A stretch of 64,000 bases of DNA from an uncultured Acidobacteriaceae bacterium (GCA_903842065.1 CAIMKZ010000013.1:62001-126000); one strand, 5' to 3'; positions 25,377 through 34,624 are shown, counted from the stretch's first letter. Notes: a model not told the origin generated them from the letters alone. Translations and numbers: made by a program.

Positions 25377-26354
25377 ATGAAAGCGGAAGCCGATCCGAAC
25401 ACCATCGTTTATTTCAACGGCGAGTACATGCCGATCAACGAAGTCCGCATCGGCATCCTCACTCATGCGCTGCACTACGGAACCGGAGTCTTCGAAGGCA
25501 TTCGAGCCTACTGGGATGAAGACTCCGACGATCTCTTCCTGCTGCGCGCCCGCGAGCACTACGAACGCTGGAAGCAGAACTGCACCATCCTCCACATCGA
25601 CGTTCCCGCCACAGCCGAAGAGCTCGCCGCCATCACCGCCGAACTCGTCCGCCGCAACAACTTCCGCACCGACCTCTACGTCCGTCCGCTGGCCTTCAAG
25701 TCCGCCGAACGTATAGGTCTGGCTCCCGACGATCAGGACTCCTACTTCATCGTCGTAATGCCATACGGCGCTTACTTCCACGCCGAAAAGGGCCTGGATG
25801 TTTGCGTAAGCAGCTGGCGTCGCATCGACGACAACGCCATCCCCGCGCGCGGCAAGTTCACCGGCGCTTACATCAACAGCGCGCTGGCCACTGACGACGC
25901 CCGCCGCGCCGGCTTCGATGAGGCCCTCTTCCTCAACGACAGAGGCCACGTCGCCGAAGGCTCCACCTGCAACCTCTTCATGGTGCGCAAGGGACGCCTC
26001 ATCACCCCGCCCGTCACCGACAACATCCTCGAAGGCATCACCCGCGAATCGATCATCGAGATCGCCTACCGTGAGCTGGGTCTCGAGGTTGTCGAGCGCT
26101 CCATCGACCGCAGCGAACTCTATCTCTGCGATGAGCTTTTTCTCACCGGCACGGCCGTGGGCATGGCGCCCGTGGTCAGCGTCGATCACCGTCCCGTGCG
26201 CGATGCCGCCATCGGCCCCATCGCGAGACGCTTGACGCAGTTGTACTACGAGGCCACGCACGGCCACCTGCCTGCTTATCGCAAGTGGCTGCTGCCGGTC
26301 TACAGCGCTGCGCGCGCGGCCAAAGCGCCGCGGCCAATCATGAATGTTGCCTGA
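25377..26354 (+). CDS. ilvE: Branched-chain amino acid aminotransferase
   Basis: A 325-residue class-IV PLP aminotransferase. H-A-L-H-Y-G-T-G-V-F-E-G-I-R is the canonical N-terminal signature. R-G-K-F-T-G-A-Y-I-N-S carries the Schiff-base lysine region, E-G-S-T-C-N-L-F and G-I-T-R-E-S-I-I are further family blocks, and L-F-L-T-G-T-A is the phosphate-binding strand near the C-terminus. It interconverts Leu, Ile and Val with their 2-oxoacids. The ATG at 25377 has AGGAGGAG upstream and begins 2 bp after the oxidoreductase stop, so it is the enzyme feeding (or draining) the 2-oxoacid oxidoreductase. Confidence 0.9.
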   Translation: MKAEADPNTIVYFNGEYMPINEVRIGILTHALHYGTGVFEGIRAYWDEDSDDLFLLRAREHYERWKQNCTILHIDVPATAEELAAITAELVRRNNFRTDLYVRPLAFKSAERIGLAPDDQDSYFIVVMPYGAYFHAEKGLDVCVSSWRRIDDNAIPARGKFTGAYINSALATDDARRAGFDEALFLNDRGHVAEGSTCNLFMVRKGRLITPPVTDNILEGITRESIIEIAYRELGLEVVERSIDRSELYLCDELFLTGTAVGMAPVVSVDHRPVRDAAIGPIARRLTQLYYEATHGHLPAYRKWLLPVYSAARAAKAPRPIMNVA

Positions 26355-26436
26355 ATCCCGCCGGCCCGCACACTCTGCGGGCTCATCCCCAAGTGGAGCG
26401 GACCGACCTCCGGATTCAGAGATGGAGGAAGAACGC

Positions 26437-27696
26437 ATGCCGACTACGCACATCGCTGAAAACGCACACGAACTGGCGCTCCAGAACTTTGACACTGCCG
26501 CCAACGCCATGGACCTCGATCCGGATACCAGGGAAAGAATCAAGTATCCCGAGCGCGTCCTCACCGTTTCCATTCCCGTCCGCATGGACAACGGCCGCGT
26601 CCATCGCTTCGAAGGCTTCCGCGTGCAGCACTCCACTGCCCGCGGACCTGCCAAGGGCGGCATCCGCTTCCACCCCCAGGTCACACTCGATGAAGTCAAA
26701 GCCCTGGCCACATGGATGACGTGGAAGTGCGCCGTCGTCAACATTCCCTTCGGCGGCGGAAAGGGCGGCATCACCTGCGACCCCAAGCACATGTCCCAGA
26801 TCGAACTGGAGCACATGACCCGCCGCTACACCTCCGCCATCCTGCCCCTCATCGGGCCCGAGCAGGACATCCCCGCTCCCGACGTCTACACCAACCCTCA
26901 GACCATGGCCTGGATCATGGACACCTACTCCATGACCAAGGGCTACTCCATTCCCGGCGTGGTCACCGGCAAGCCGCTCAGTCTGGGCGGATCGCTGGGC
27001 CGCAACGAGGCCACCGGCCGCGGCGTCTACTACACCGTAGAGAGCGCCTGCGAGCACCTCAAGATGCACCTCCACGGCGCGCGCGTCATCGTACAGGGAT
27101 TCGGCAACGCCGGTTCCGTCGCCGCCGAACTGCTCTACAAAGCAGGAGCGCACATCATCGCTGTCAGCGACTCCACCGGCTGCATCTACAACCGCGCCGG
27201 CCTGAACATACCCGAAGTGATCCAGATGAAGTCCCTCTGCGGCCACCTCGAGGGATTCCCCGACGCCGAGGCCATCCTGCCCCAGGAGATGTTCGCCCTC
27301 GAATGTGACATCCTCGTCCCGGCCGCGCTCGAAAACATGATTCACGAAGCCAACGCCGCCTCCGTCAATGCCCGCATCGTCGCCGAGGCCGCCAACGGGC
27401 CGCTCACCCCCGCCGCCGACCGCATCCTTCAGGACAAGGGAACCTTCATCATCCCCGACATCCTATGCAACGCCGGCGGTGTCACCGTCTCCTACTTCGA
27501 ATGGGTGCAAGACACGCAGCACCTCTTCTGGGATGCCAAGGACATCTACAAGCGCCTCGAACACGTCATGAAGGTCTCCTTCAACGACGTGCTCAAGATC
27601 CACACCGAGCGCAAAGTGCCCATGCGCATCGCCGCCAACATGCTCGGCATCGGCCGCGTAGCAGAGGCCGTCCAAATCCGCGGAATCTACCCGTAA
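26437..27696 (+). CDS. gdhA: Glutamate dehydrogenase (Glu/Leu/Phe/Val family)
   Basis: A 419-residue dehydrogenase. P-F-G-G-G-K-G-G-I (residues ~106-114) holds the catalytic lysine, Q-G-F-G-N-A-G-S is the dinucleotide-binding loop, and V-V-T-G-K-P-L-S-L-G-G-S-L-G-R follows the hinge. A-N-G-P-L-T-P-A-A-D and N-A-G-G-V-T-V-S-Y-F-E-W are typical C-terminal blocks. Together with IlvE it would recycle 2-oxoglutarate and release ammonia, completing an amino-acid oxidation unit. The ATG at 26437 is preferred over 26422 because GGAGGAAG precedes it. A type-2 hairpin repeat lies just after the stop and may act as the operon's terminator. Confidence 0.88.
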   Translation: MPTTHIAENAHELALQNFDTAANAMDLDPDTRERIKYPERVLTVSIPVRMDNGRVHRFEGFRVQHSTARGPAKGGIRFHPQVTLDEVKALATWMTWKCAVVNIPFGGGKGGITCDPKHMSQIELEHMTRRYTSAILPLIGPEQDIPAPDVYTNPQTMAWIMDTYSMTKGYSIPGVVTGKPLSLGGSLGRNEATGRGVYYTVESACEHLKMHLHGARVIVQGFGNAGSVAAELLYKAGAHIIAVSDSTGCIYNRAGLNIPEVIQMKSLCGHLEGFPDAEAILPQEMFALECDILVPAALENMIHEANAASVNARIVAEAANGPLTPAADRILQDKGTFIIPDILCNAGGVTVSYFEWVQDTQHLFWDAKDIYKRLEHVMKVSFNDVLKIHTERKVPMRIAANMLGIGRVAEAVQIRGIYP

Positions 27697-27729
27697 GGGC
27701 AGTCAATCCGCTGTTGTGCCACTACTCTC

Positions 27730-27776
27730 GGTGCCCCACCCTCGCGACGCCTTTGTTTTTGTCGCTAGGGTGGGGA
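27730..27776 (+). repeat. Palindromic repeat type 2
   Basis: CCCCACCCT and AGGGTGGGG arms with an inner GCGAC/GTCGC pair and a T-rich loop. It lies 33 bp after the glutamate dehydrogenase stop. Confidence 0.8.
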
Positions 27777-27950
27777 ACCTCAGAACTCTTTCGGCCACTA
27801 TAAAAGCTGTGCCCCGTGTATCGCGGTGTCTTATCGCGATGAGCGGGAGGGCCGCCGCGAAATCCTTTCATCTCCGTGCAACAAGCTCAGCGGTACAATC
27901 GTCTTGCGCCTCCGCAACCATACGCGCAACTCTCTACCGGAGCCACCCAC

Positions 27951-30900
27951 GTGCGCCGCATCTCTCCACTCGTCCTCATCTTCCTCTCTGCCTCTCTCTC
28001 CGCCCAAACAATCGACCTTCCCTCCAGCAAGCAACTCATCGGACCCGCCCCCGGCCAGCCCCAGCGCCTCAACTCCGAACCCGTCTCCATCGCCGTCTCT
28101 CCCGACAGCCGCTACGTCGTCACCGTCAACGACGGCTACGGCACCTTTGAGTCGAAGTACCTTCAGTCCCTCGCCGTTCTCGACACCCAGACCGGCAAGC
28201 TTACCGACTTCCCCGACGCCCGCACCGGCATTCGCATTCGCCAGACCCTCTTCTCCGGCCTCGCCTTCAGCCGCGACGGCGCGCATCTCTACGCCAGCCT
28301 CGCCTCGCTCACCAACCCCACCGGCAACGGCAAAGATGCCACCGGCAGCGCCATCGTCGTCTACAGCTTCACCAACGGCGCAATCGCCCCCGAGCGCCTC
28401 ATCCCGCTTCCCCTCGACCCGCTTTCCCCCGGCCGCACCACCCGCCTCATCGGCTTCACCGAAGGCACAAACGGCGTCCCCTATCCAGCCGCCATCGCCG
28501 TCCTCGAATCCGGAAAGCTGCTCGTCGCCAACAACCTCTCTGACAGCGTTCTGCTCATCGACTCCGCCACCGGCAAAATCGAAAATCGCTTCGATCTCTC
28601 CGCCGCCGACGCAGTTCCCTCCACCTACCCCATCGCCCTCGCCGTATCGAAAGACAACCGCCGCGCCTTCGTCGCCCTCTGGAACGCCTCCTCGATCGCT
28701 GAACTCGATCTCGTCGCAAACAAAGTAGCCCGCAAACTCGATCTCCTCAAGCCCGCCGACCCCATCGCCGCCGGAACCCATCCCTGCGCCTTCGTGCTCG
28801 CGCCCAACGGAAGCACGCTCTACGTAGCCTTGGCCAACCGCGATGCCGTTGCCGCCGTCGATCTCCGCTCCAACCACTTCGCCGTCACCGGCTACTTCAA
28901 CACCCGCCTGCCCGGCCAGACATACTTTGGGGCGGAGCCCGTCGCGCTCGCCCTCAACAGCAGCGGCTCACGCCTCTACGCCGCCAACATGGGCTCCGAC
29001 GCGGTAGCCGTCCTCGATACAGCCTCGCTCAGAGCCGCCATAAAAAAGCACACCATGGCCGAGCCCATCGGATTCATCCCCACCGAGTGGATGCCGCTCT
29101 CGATGGCGCTCTCTGACGGCAAACTCTACGTCGCCACCAACAAGGGCAAGGGAACAGGCCCCAACAGCGCTCCTCAGCCCACAGCCGCCGGACTCACGCT
29201 TCCCGCAGGCACCGGCGCATTTACTTACGTCGCCTCGCTGCTCTACGGCTCGCTGGCCTCCATCGACGAAGCCGCTATCTCCGACAACCTCCCGCAGTGG
29301 ACTGAAAACGTCGTCTCCGCAAACCGCCTCAAGGCCGCAGAAGAAAAGATCGCCTTCGCCTCCGGCATCGCGAACCCCATTCGCCACGTCATCTACATCA
29401 TCAAAGAGAACCGCACCTACGATCAGGTCCTCGGCGACCTCGCACAGGACGGCAAGCCCGTCGGCAACGGCGACCCCTCGCTCACCATGTACGGCGCAGC
29501 CGTCACGCCCAACCAGCACAAACTCGCCCTCCAGTTCGGCGTCCTCGACAACTTCTTTGACTCCGGCGACGTCTCCGGAAACGGCCACGTCTGGTCCAAC
29601 GCCGCCATCGGCACCGACTACCTCGAGCGCACCTGGCAGCAGAACTACCGCTCTTCCCAGCGCACCTACGACTTCGAAGGCGCGGTCGCCAATGGCTACC
29701 CCCTTCTCCAGCACATCCCCGACGTCAATCAGCCATCGAGCGGCTATCTCTGGGGAAACCTCGCCGCCCATAACAAAACCTACTACCACTTCGGCGAGTA
29801 CATCTCCTCCACCTTCTGCAACCAGAAGGCCGTCGCCGATCCCACGCTCGGACCCATGCTCTCCGGCCCCGCCTGCGCGCAACAGTCCATCGCTCCCGGC
29901 GAGCCGCTCCCCTCAGAGTGGGGCGGCGGAACCAATCTCTGGCCCTGGCCCATACCGCGCCTCGCCGCCAACACGCCCACCAAGCCCGAACTCGTCGGCC
30001 ATTACGCCGCTGAGGCGCCGGACTTCAACATGGCCATCCCCGACCAGTTGCGTATGAACGTCTTTCTCGATCACCTCAAGGCATGGACCGCCGATCGAGC
30101 GCAAGGCCGGGATACGATGCCCCAGTTCATTGAGATGCGCCTCGGAAACGACCACACTGCCGGCACAACTCCCGGAGGCCCCACGCCCAAATCCTCCGTC
30201 GCCGACAACGACCTTGCTGTAGGCCGCGCCATAGAAGCCATCTCGCACTCGCCCTATTGGGACGACACCGCCTTCTTCATCCTCGAAGACGACGCCCAGA
30301 ACGGCGCAGACCACGTCGAAGCCCATCGCTCCATCGCCTTCGTCGTCAGCAAGTACGCGCCCCGCGGCCCCAACGGCTCACCCGTCGTCGACAGCCGCTT
30401 CTACACCACCGTCAGCGTCATCCGCACCATGGAAACGCTTCTCGGCCTGCCCCCGATGAACTCGAACGACGCCTTCGCGCCGCTCATCTCCACGCTCTTC
30501 ACCGGCCACGGCGATCAGCCCGCCTACACGGCCGACGCCTCTAACCGCGACAACGGACTCATCTACGCCGCCAACCCAAAGACCGCCACCGGCGCAGCCG
30601 AAAGCTCGAGGATGGACTTCACCCATCCCGACCGCGCGCCAACCGACAAGCTGAATGTCATTCTGTGGAAAGACGCCATGGGCGACAAGCCCGTCCCCGC
30701 CGTGCTCAAACAGCGCGGCAAAGCGCAGACTCGCGATGACGACGATTATGCGCCGCCGGTTTCCATAGGTCTGGTCAGCTGTGCATGCCCGCCGTGGCGC
30801 GGCAAATCAGCCCGGGGAAGCTCGACCTTCAACCCGCCACTCTCAACCATCCAAAACTCTGGGTGCCCCAGGTCTGGATTTTCAGACCTGGGAAAGACCG

Positions 30901-30977
30901 GTCCCAAACCCGCCCACCTACAGCGCCACTTCTGCCGGCAGTGCAACTCTTGCCCGCGCCCACTCACGCCAATCTAA
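27951..30977 (+). CDS. YncE-like beta-propeller / phosphoesterase fusion
   Basis: A ~1008-residue exported protein: signal peptide (R-R-I-S-P-L-V-L-I-F-L-S-A-S-L-S-A-Q), a seven-bladed YVTN/YncE-type propeller (residues ~30-450; blades end in patterns such as S-R-Y-V-V-T-V-N-D), then an alkaline-phosphatase-superfamily phosphoesterase domain (I-I-K-E-N-R-T-Y-D-Q at ~residue 485, F-I-L-E-D-D-A-Q-N-G-A-D-H near 780). The GTG at 27951 with GGAG upstream is the best start. The last ~65 codons run through a type-1 palindromic repeat and into the next gene's 3' end, so the natural C-terminus near D-D-D-Y-A-P-P has probably been replaced by repeat-derived sequence. Confidence 0.82.
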   Translation: MRRISPLVLIFLSASLSAQTIDLPSSKQLIGPAPGQPQRLNSEPVSIAVSPDSRYVVTVNDGYGTFESKYLQSLAVLDTQTGKLTDFPDARTGIRIRQTLFSGLAFSRDGAHLYASLASLTNPTGNGKDATGSAIVVYSFTNGAIAPERLIPLPLDPLSPGRTTRLIGFTEGTNGVPYPAAIAVLESGKLLVANNLSDSVLLIDSATGKIENRFDLSAADAVPSTYPIALAVSKDNRRAFVALWNASSIAELDLVANKVARKLDLLKPADPIAAGTHPCAFVLAPNGSTLYVALANRDAVAAVDLRSNHFAVTGYFNTRLPGQTYFGAEPVALALNSSGSRLYAANMGSDAVAVLDTASLRAAIKKHTMAEPIGFIPTEWMPLSMALSDGKLYVATNKGKGTGPNSAPQPTAAGLTLPAGTGAFTYVASLLYGSLASIDEAAISDNLPQWTENVVSANRLKAAEEKIAFASGIANPIRHVIYIIKENRTYDQVLGDLAQDGKPVGNGDPSLTMYGAAVTPNQHKLALQFGVLDNFFDSGDVSGNGHVWSNAAIGTDYLERTWQQNYRSSQRTYDFEGAVANGYPLLQHIPDVNQPSSGYLWGNLAAHNKTYYHFGEYISSTFCNQKAVADPTLGPMLSGPACAQQSIAPGEPLPSEWGGGTNLWPWPIPRLAANTPTKPELVGHYAAEAPDFNMAIPDQLRMNVFLDHLKAWTADRAQGRDTMPQFIEMRLGNDHTAGTTPGGPTPKSSVADNDLAVGRAIEAISHSPYWDDTAFFILEDDAQNGADHVEAHRSIAFVVSKYAPRGPNGSPVVDSRFYTTVSVIRTMETLLGLPPMNSNDAFAPLISTLFTGHGDQPAYTADASNRDNGLIYAANPKTATGAAESSRMDFTHPDRAPTDKLNVILWKDAMGDKPVPAVLKQRGKAQTRDDDDYAPPVSIGLVSCACPPWRGKSARGSSTFNPPLSTIQNSGCPRSGFSDLGKTGPKPAHLQRHFCRQCNSCPRPLTPI
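30861..30895 (+). repeat. Palindromic repeat type 1 (CTG/CAG variant)
   Basis: The arm end reads GGTCTG with CAGACC opposite, a compensatory change relative to GGTCTC/GAGACC. It is read as the C-terminal tail of the upstream phosphoesterase (C-P-R-S-G-F-S-D-L-G). Confidence 0.9.
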
Positions 30978-32216
30978 GAACGCAAAGCACCCAAGCAGAA
31001 GCATCAACGGATCGAGCGGCCGCATATGATACGGCTCCGGGTGCGTGAAGTAGTACATGAACGGAAACAGCAGCAACACACCGCCGTAACGCAGCGCCTC
31101 AAAACTCCTCGATCGCCGCGCCGCCACAACTCCCAGCAGTGACAGCAGGCTCAGCGCTGTCGCAAACGGAATGTTGAACGGGTCCGCAGGCTCTTCGGCC
31201 AGATAACTGCGGTCGAAGCTCCAGTAGCTCGTCCACAAATACACGGCGCGGCGCGCGCACATCCACACATACCATTCCTTGTGATCCCTGATAAACGCCT
31301 TCGCCTGCTGATCCTTGTGGTCCATATAAGCCAGCTCGCCCATTCGCTCGTAGTCGGCAAGCTCCTCGGCGTCGTGCAGCGGATGCAGATCGTCGCTCGT
31401 CCAGCGCAGGTTGTGGCCGTTGTTGCCCATCCACAGCTCCAGCCCCATGCTGTCGCGCATCGGAATAAAGCGGTGGAACACCGCCGCGTTGCGAATCATC
31501 CACGGCGATAGCGTCGCCGCCAGCGCCAGCCCGGCCGCCGTGGCTGGAACCAGCCAGCGCTGGTCGCTCCGCCAAAGCCGCCAGCAGGCCAAAGCCATCA
31601 GAAAAGGCACCACCACCAGAATCGACGGCTCGGTGAGTCCCGCGAATCCGGCCAGCGCACCAAAGCCCGCCCACAGCCCCAGCCGCGATGAGCCTTCCAT
31701 CTTCTGACCCAGCCAGATCAGCCACAACAGGCAGGCCAGCAGCAGGTGCGTGCTCCACGCCCACGACGCGGCAAAGTAAATTCCATACGGAGAAAAAGCC
31801 CACGCCCACGCCGACCACCAGGCCGCGCGCGTGCCAAAGCTGCGTCGCGCTATCAGGAAGACAGGTATGCACGACAGAGCGGAGATCGCGCAGTTCAACA
31901 CATGAGCCGCAAAGATCGATGCCGCCGTGTGAATGCCGAACAGCTTGAACAGAACCGCTACCACCAGCGGATACACCGGCGGCATGATCGCCGAAACCTG
32001 GTTCGACATCAGCGCGCTGCCAAACCCACGCCCCGCCAGCAGCGCCTCGGCCACATTCCCCGGCTCCCAGGCATGCATGTGGTCGGCATCCATCAGGTTT
32101 TCAAAGTTGGGCAGCTGCGTAACCGCCAGCCGCAGCACAAGCGCCACTGCCACGATCAGCGCCATTCTTCGCCGGTTATCACTTTGGCAGGTGGCTGGGG
32201 ATTCCGATAAAGTCAT
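30918..32216 (-). CDS. GT39/ArnT-like membrane glycosyltransferase
   Basis: A 432-residue polytopic membrane protein with about nine or ten hydrophobic helices. After the first helix (I-V-A-V-A-L-V-L-R-L-A-V) the loop D-A-D-H-M-H-A-W-E-P-G-N-V-A lies where GT39/PMT and ArnT-like enzymes have the catalytic acidic residues and bind the polyprenyl-phosphate-sugar donor. M-P-P-V-Y-P-L-V at the second helix is also typical. The acceptor is unknown. Start 32216 is preferred to a TTG at 32285. Its 3' end overlaps the extended phosphoesterase frame by 60 bp, an artefact of that gene's missing stop. No operon partner. Confidence 0.75.
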   Translation of the reverse strand: MTLSESPATCQSDNRRRMALIVAVALVLRLAVTQLPNFENLMDADHMHAWEPGNVAEALLAGRGFGSALMSNQVSAIMPPVYPLVVAVLFKLFGIHTAASIFAAHVLNCAISALSCIPVFLIARRSFGTRAAWWSAWAWAFSPYGIYFAASWAWSTHLLLACLLWLIWLGQKMEGSSRLGLWAGFGALAGFAGLTEPSILVVVPFLMALACWRLWRSDQRWLVPATAAGLALAATLSPWMIRNAAVFHRFIPMRDSMGLELWMGNNGHNLRWTSDDLHPLHDAEELADYERMGELAYMDHKDQQAKAFIRDHKEWYVWMCARRAVYLWTSYWSFDRSYLAEEPADPFNIPFATALSLLSLLGVVAARRSRSFEALRYGGVLLLFPFMYYFTHPEPYHMRPLDPLMLLLGCFAFLDWREWARARVALPAEVAL

Positions 32217-32378
32217 TAAACTCTTTGACGGAATTTTCCGCGCCGGTGTGTACACCAATGCGCTGCGATTGCGCGCGGAACGCAAAAAACCATAAGGAGT
32301 ACATAAATACAGATCGTGTTTATAAGGGACTTATATCAACGAGATCGAGATTGCTCTCCGCCCGCAATCCGGCGGCGG

Positions 32379-32663
32379 CTACTTCTCCACTTCCACGCCC
32401 CGCCAGAATGCCACGTAGCCCTTGATCTTGCGAGCCACGGGCTTCGGCGCAGGGTAGTACCAGGCGGCGTCCTGATTGTCCTGCCCGTCGATAATAAGCG
32501 TCATATAGCGGGCCTGACCCTTTTGGGGATCGGTCGATGTCGTCGTGCTCGGACGAAAGTACTCCCGCTTCAGGCTCGACTCGGGAAAGTACACGTTCCC
32601 TTCGAGCTCAACCGTCGTGTTGCTCTCGGCAATCACCCTGCCGTTCCAAATCGCTCGTGCCAT
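32379..32663 (-). CDS. DUF427 domain protein
   Basis: A 94-residue protein that is essentially a single DUF427 domain: W-N-G-R-V-I-A-E-S near the start, V-E-L-E-G-N-V-Y-F-P, then A-W-Y-Y-P-x-P and closing V-A-F-W-R-G-V-E-V. The fold is a small beta-tent; function is unknown, although family members occur in stress or redox contexts. The usual C-P-W-K-G segment is replaced by Q-K-G-Q-A-R-Y. A GGGATAA site precedes the ATG at 32663. It stands alone. Confidence 0.88.
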   Translation of the reverse strand: MARAIWNGRVIAESNTTVELEGNVYFPESSLKREYFRPSTTTSTDPQKGQARYMTLIIDGQDNQDAAWYYPAPKPVARKIKGYVAFWRGVEVEK

Positions 32664-32861
32664 AGTTATCCCGTTTGCCTACACTTCCGCTGCCCACGTC
32701 CAATACGTGGCAGAAATGCCGATACGACACTAGCACAAAATTTCCCGCCGGGGACGAAAAAATTTCTGCCCGGATTTCGCTGGGGTAGCCGGGCCATTCT
32801 TTGCAGTCCGTAATCCCTTTTGAACAGGGAACCGGAGGATGAAATTCGGTCCCCCGCCAGC

Positions 32862-33296
32862 TTACTTCTTCTGCGACTGAGCCTCAATCCGCTTCCGGAT
32901 CATCTCGTACTTCTGAGCCGCTCCCGAAAAACGGTTCACCAGCTCGCTCGTCTTGATCAAAAACACAGGACTCTTCTTCCGGACCGCCTCAAGAAACGGC
33001 GCGAACTTGGCCAGCAGATACAATCCCTCGCCATTGCAGTCAAAGAACAGATCGGCGGAAACCGCTCCGTGAAGCACCAGCGCCGCCGCCATCTCCCAGT
33101 AGCTCACCACCTGCCGAAGGTAGGCGTTGTGCGGATCGGCGTAGTTGTCCGCTACCGCAAAGTACTCCTCGGCTGTCTTCGGCTTGAACTCGAAGATCAC
33201 CCACTCGCGCGCCTTCCGCATCAATGCTTCGGTGCGCAACTCGTACAGTTTCAAGATATTTCCGGCGTCAGCCGGTGTTGCCAGCATCTGTTCCAT
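32862..33296 (-). CDS. Hypothetical protein (144 aa)
   Basis: A soluble 144-residue, mostly alpha-helical protein: Y-E-L-R-T-E-A-L-M-R-K-A-R-E-W, then D-N-Y-A-D-P-H-N-A-Y-L-R-Q-V-V-S-Y-W-E-M-A and a C-terminal K-Y-E-M-I-R-K-R-I-E-A. No signal peptide or catalytic motif is seen. The arrangement (helical, with a central F-F-D-C-N-G-E-G) resembles DUF4760-type proteins but I cannot assign it with confidence. GGAGAG lies before the ATG at 33296. Minus strand, upstream of the DUF427 gene by 198 bp, probably a separate transcript. Confidence 0.65.
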   Translation of the reverse strand: MEQMLATPADAGNILKLYELRTEALMRKAREWVIFEFKPKTAEEYFAVADNYADPHNAYLRQVVSYWEMAAALVLHGAVSADLFFDCNGEGLYLLAKFAPFLEAVRKKSPVFLIKTSELVNRFSGAAQKYEMIRKRIEAQSQKK

Positions 33297-33555
33297 CAGG
33301 GACTCTCCGCCGCCATCCTAGCAGTTTCGGGTCCAACCACGAAACTTTGCCGTTTCACACGCCGCATCTCCTGCCACCTTTACCTCCCGTTGGTAACCAC
33401 TCCGGGCACCTTTCGTTACGAAGTGTGTATGGGGATAGCACAAATCAGGAATTGGCCCACTTCACCTGTTAGCCGATGATGAATGGTGTAAAGCGGTCTG
33501 AAGCCTCGATACCAGGCTTCCGGCTCAAGGATTTTTTGAAGGAAAGAGGCCCGCA

Positions 33556-33777
33556 ATGGTCTTTATCATCGACGACAACGAAATCGAAAATAAGCAAAAA
33601 GGACGTCGCTGCCCACCCCCGGGGGTTCCCGCCATCGAAGTCCGTTTCCGGCATGCCGTCAGCGGCGCCGCGGACAAGATCGCCAGGCTCTGCCTCGACT
33701 TCCTGCACTCCGTCAGGCTCTTGCAGCGCAGCCATCAGCTTCCGCGCCTCTTCTCGTTTTACGGATCGCGCTCGTAA
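33556..33777 (+). CDS. Possible small protein (73 aa)
   Basis: The ATG at 33556 is preceded by AAGGAAAGAGG, and the stop is followed after only 21 bp by a strong hairpin terminator (33799), which suggests a real short transcript. The product starts M-V-F-I-I-D-D-N-E-I-E-N-K-Q-K and is basic at the C-terminus; no family is recognised. The alternative frames here are poorer. An RNA gene ending at the same terminator is the main alternative. Confidence 0.35.
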   Translation: MVFIIDDNEIENKQKGRRCPPPGVPAIEVRFRHAVSGAADKIARLCLDFLHSVRLLQRSHQLPRLFSFYGSRS

Positions 33778-33798
33778 GGCTTCCCCTCCTCCACTCCT

Positions 33799-33838
33799 GG
33801 CCAAAGCAGGGAACTCCCCGCTTTGGCCCTTTGCTTTT
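33799..33838 (+). terminator. Rho-independent terminator
   Basis: GGCCAAAGC pairs with GCTTTGGCC, with an inner GGG/CCC, then CCTTTGCTTTTG. It lies 67 bp before the nuoB start. Confidence 0.8.
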
Positions 33839-33904
33839 GTCCCCCCTCAGTCCCTCAGTTCCTTAGCCCCTTCGTCTCCCTGATCTCTCGTTTATCATGT
33901 TCCT

Positions 33905-34480
33905 ATGACGGCAACTCAGGAACGCGACCGCTATCTGTTTGGCTCGCTTGAGAGCAGCGCCAAGAACCGCGGCAAGGTCAAAGAGATCGAATACGGCTTC
34001 GAGCAGCCCGAGGGCGTTGTCCTCACCACGCTCGACTTCGCCGTCAACTGGATTCGCAAGAACTCCATCTGGCCCATGACATTCGGCCTGGCCTGCTGCG
34101 CCATTGAGATGATGTCCACCGGCGGCGCTCGCTTCGACATTGCAAGGTTCGGCGCAGAAGTCTTCCGCCCCTCGCCCCGCCAGTCCGACCTCATGGTCAT
34201 CGCCGGCCGCGTCTCTCAAAAAATGGCCCCCGTCATTCGCCGCCTCTACGACCAGATGCCCGAGCCCAAGTGGGTCATCTCCATGGGCGCATGCGCCACT
34301 TCCGGCGGCGTCTTCAACAACTACGCCCTCGTCCAGGGCGTCAATCAGATCATCCCCGTTGACGTATACGTCCCCGGATGCCCCCCCCGCCCCGAGCAGC
34401 TCATCTACGCCATCACCCTGCTACAGGAAAAGATCCAGCGCGAGCGCGGCAGCCTGCTCAAGACCATCAACCTCGCCTAG
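33905..34480 (+). CDS. nuoB: NADH-quinone oxidoreductase subunit B (orphan)
   Basis: A 191-residue NuoB homologue, the subunit holding cluster N2 of complex I. Ligand cysteines are visible in [18 protein letters not shown] and [16 protein letters not shown] is the loop lining the quinone cavity. An N-terminal extension of ~25 residues (R-D-R-Y-L-F-G-S-L) is present. It is not next to nuoA or nuoC, and nuoI lies 11.6 kb away, so complex I genes are dispersed, unless this is a second copy supplementing a full operon elsewhere. No strong ribosome-binding site is seen before ATG 33905. Confidence 0.93.
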   Translation: MTATQERDRYLFGSLESSAKNRGKVKEIEYGFEQPEGVVLTTLDFAVNWIRKNSIWPMTFGLACCAIEMMSTGGARFDIARFGAEVFRPSPRQSDLMVIAGRVSQKMAPVIRRLYDQMPEPKWVISMGACATSGGVFNNYALVQGVNQIIPVDVYVPGCPPRPEQLIYAITLLQEKIQRERGSLLKTINLA

Positions 34481-34513
34481 CGAACACACATCCCCGATCC
34501 TGCCTCTCGGTAG

Positions 34514-34533
34514 GGCAGGGATTTATCCCTGCC
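34514..34533 (+). repeat. Short hairpin repeat GGCAGGGA-TTTA-TCCCTGCC
   Basis: Perfect 8-bp stem with loop TTTA, 34 bp after nuoB. A second copy at 62629 has the second base pair exchanged (GC to CG), again perfectly complementary. This may act as nuoB's terminator. Confidence 0.6.
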
Positions 34534-34624
34534 AACTCCGTCCCCATCCAAAATTGAGAAGGGTTCGGCGCGCGTCCGCGACGCGGCTGGTGGCCCCGGT
34601 CTCGGTAATTCCTCCACAATATAT

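Noticed and set aside
33469-33804. 111-codon minus-strand frame overlapping the small plus-strand gene
   Set aside because: No ribosome-binding site or terminator on that strand, whereas the plus-strand frame has both.
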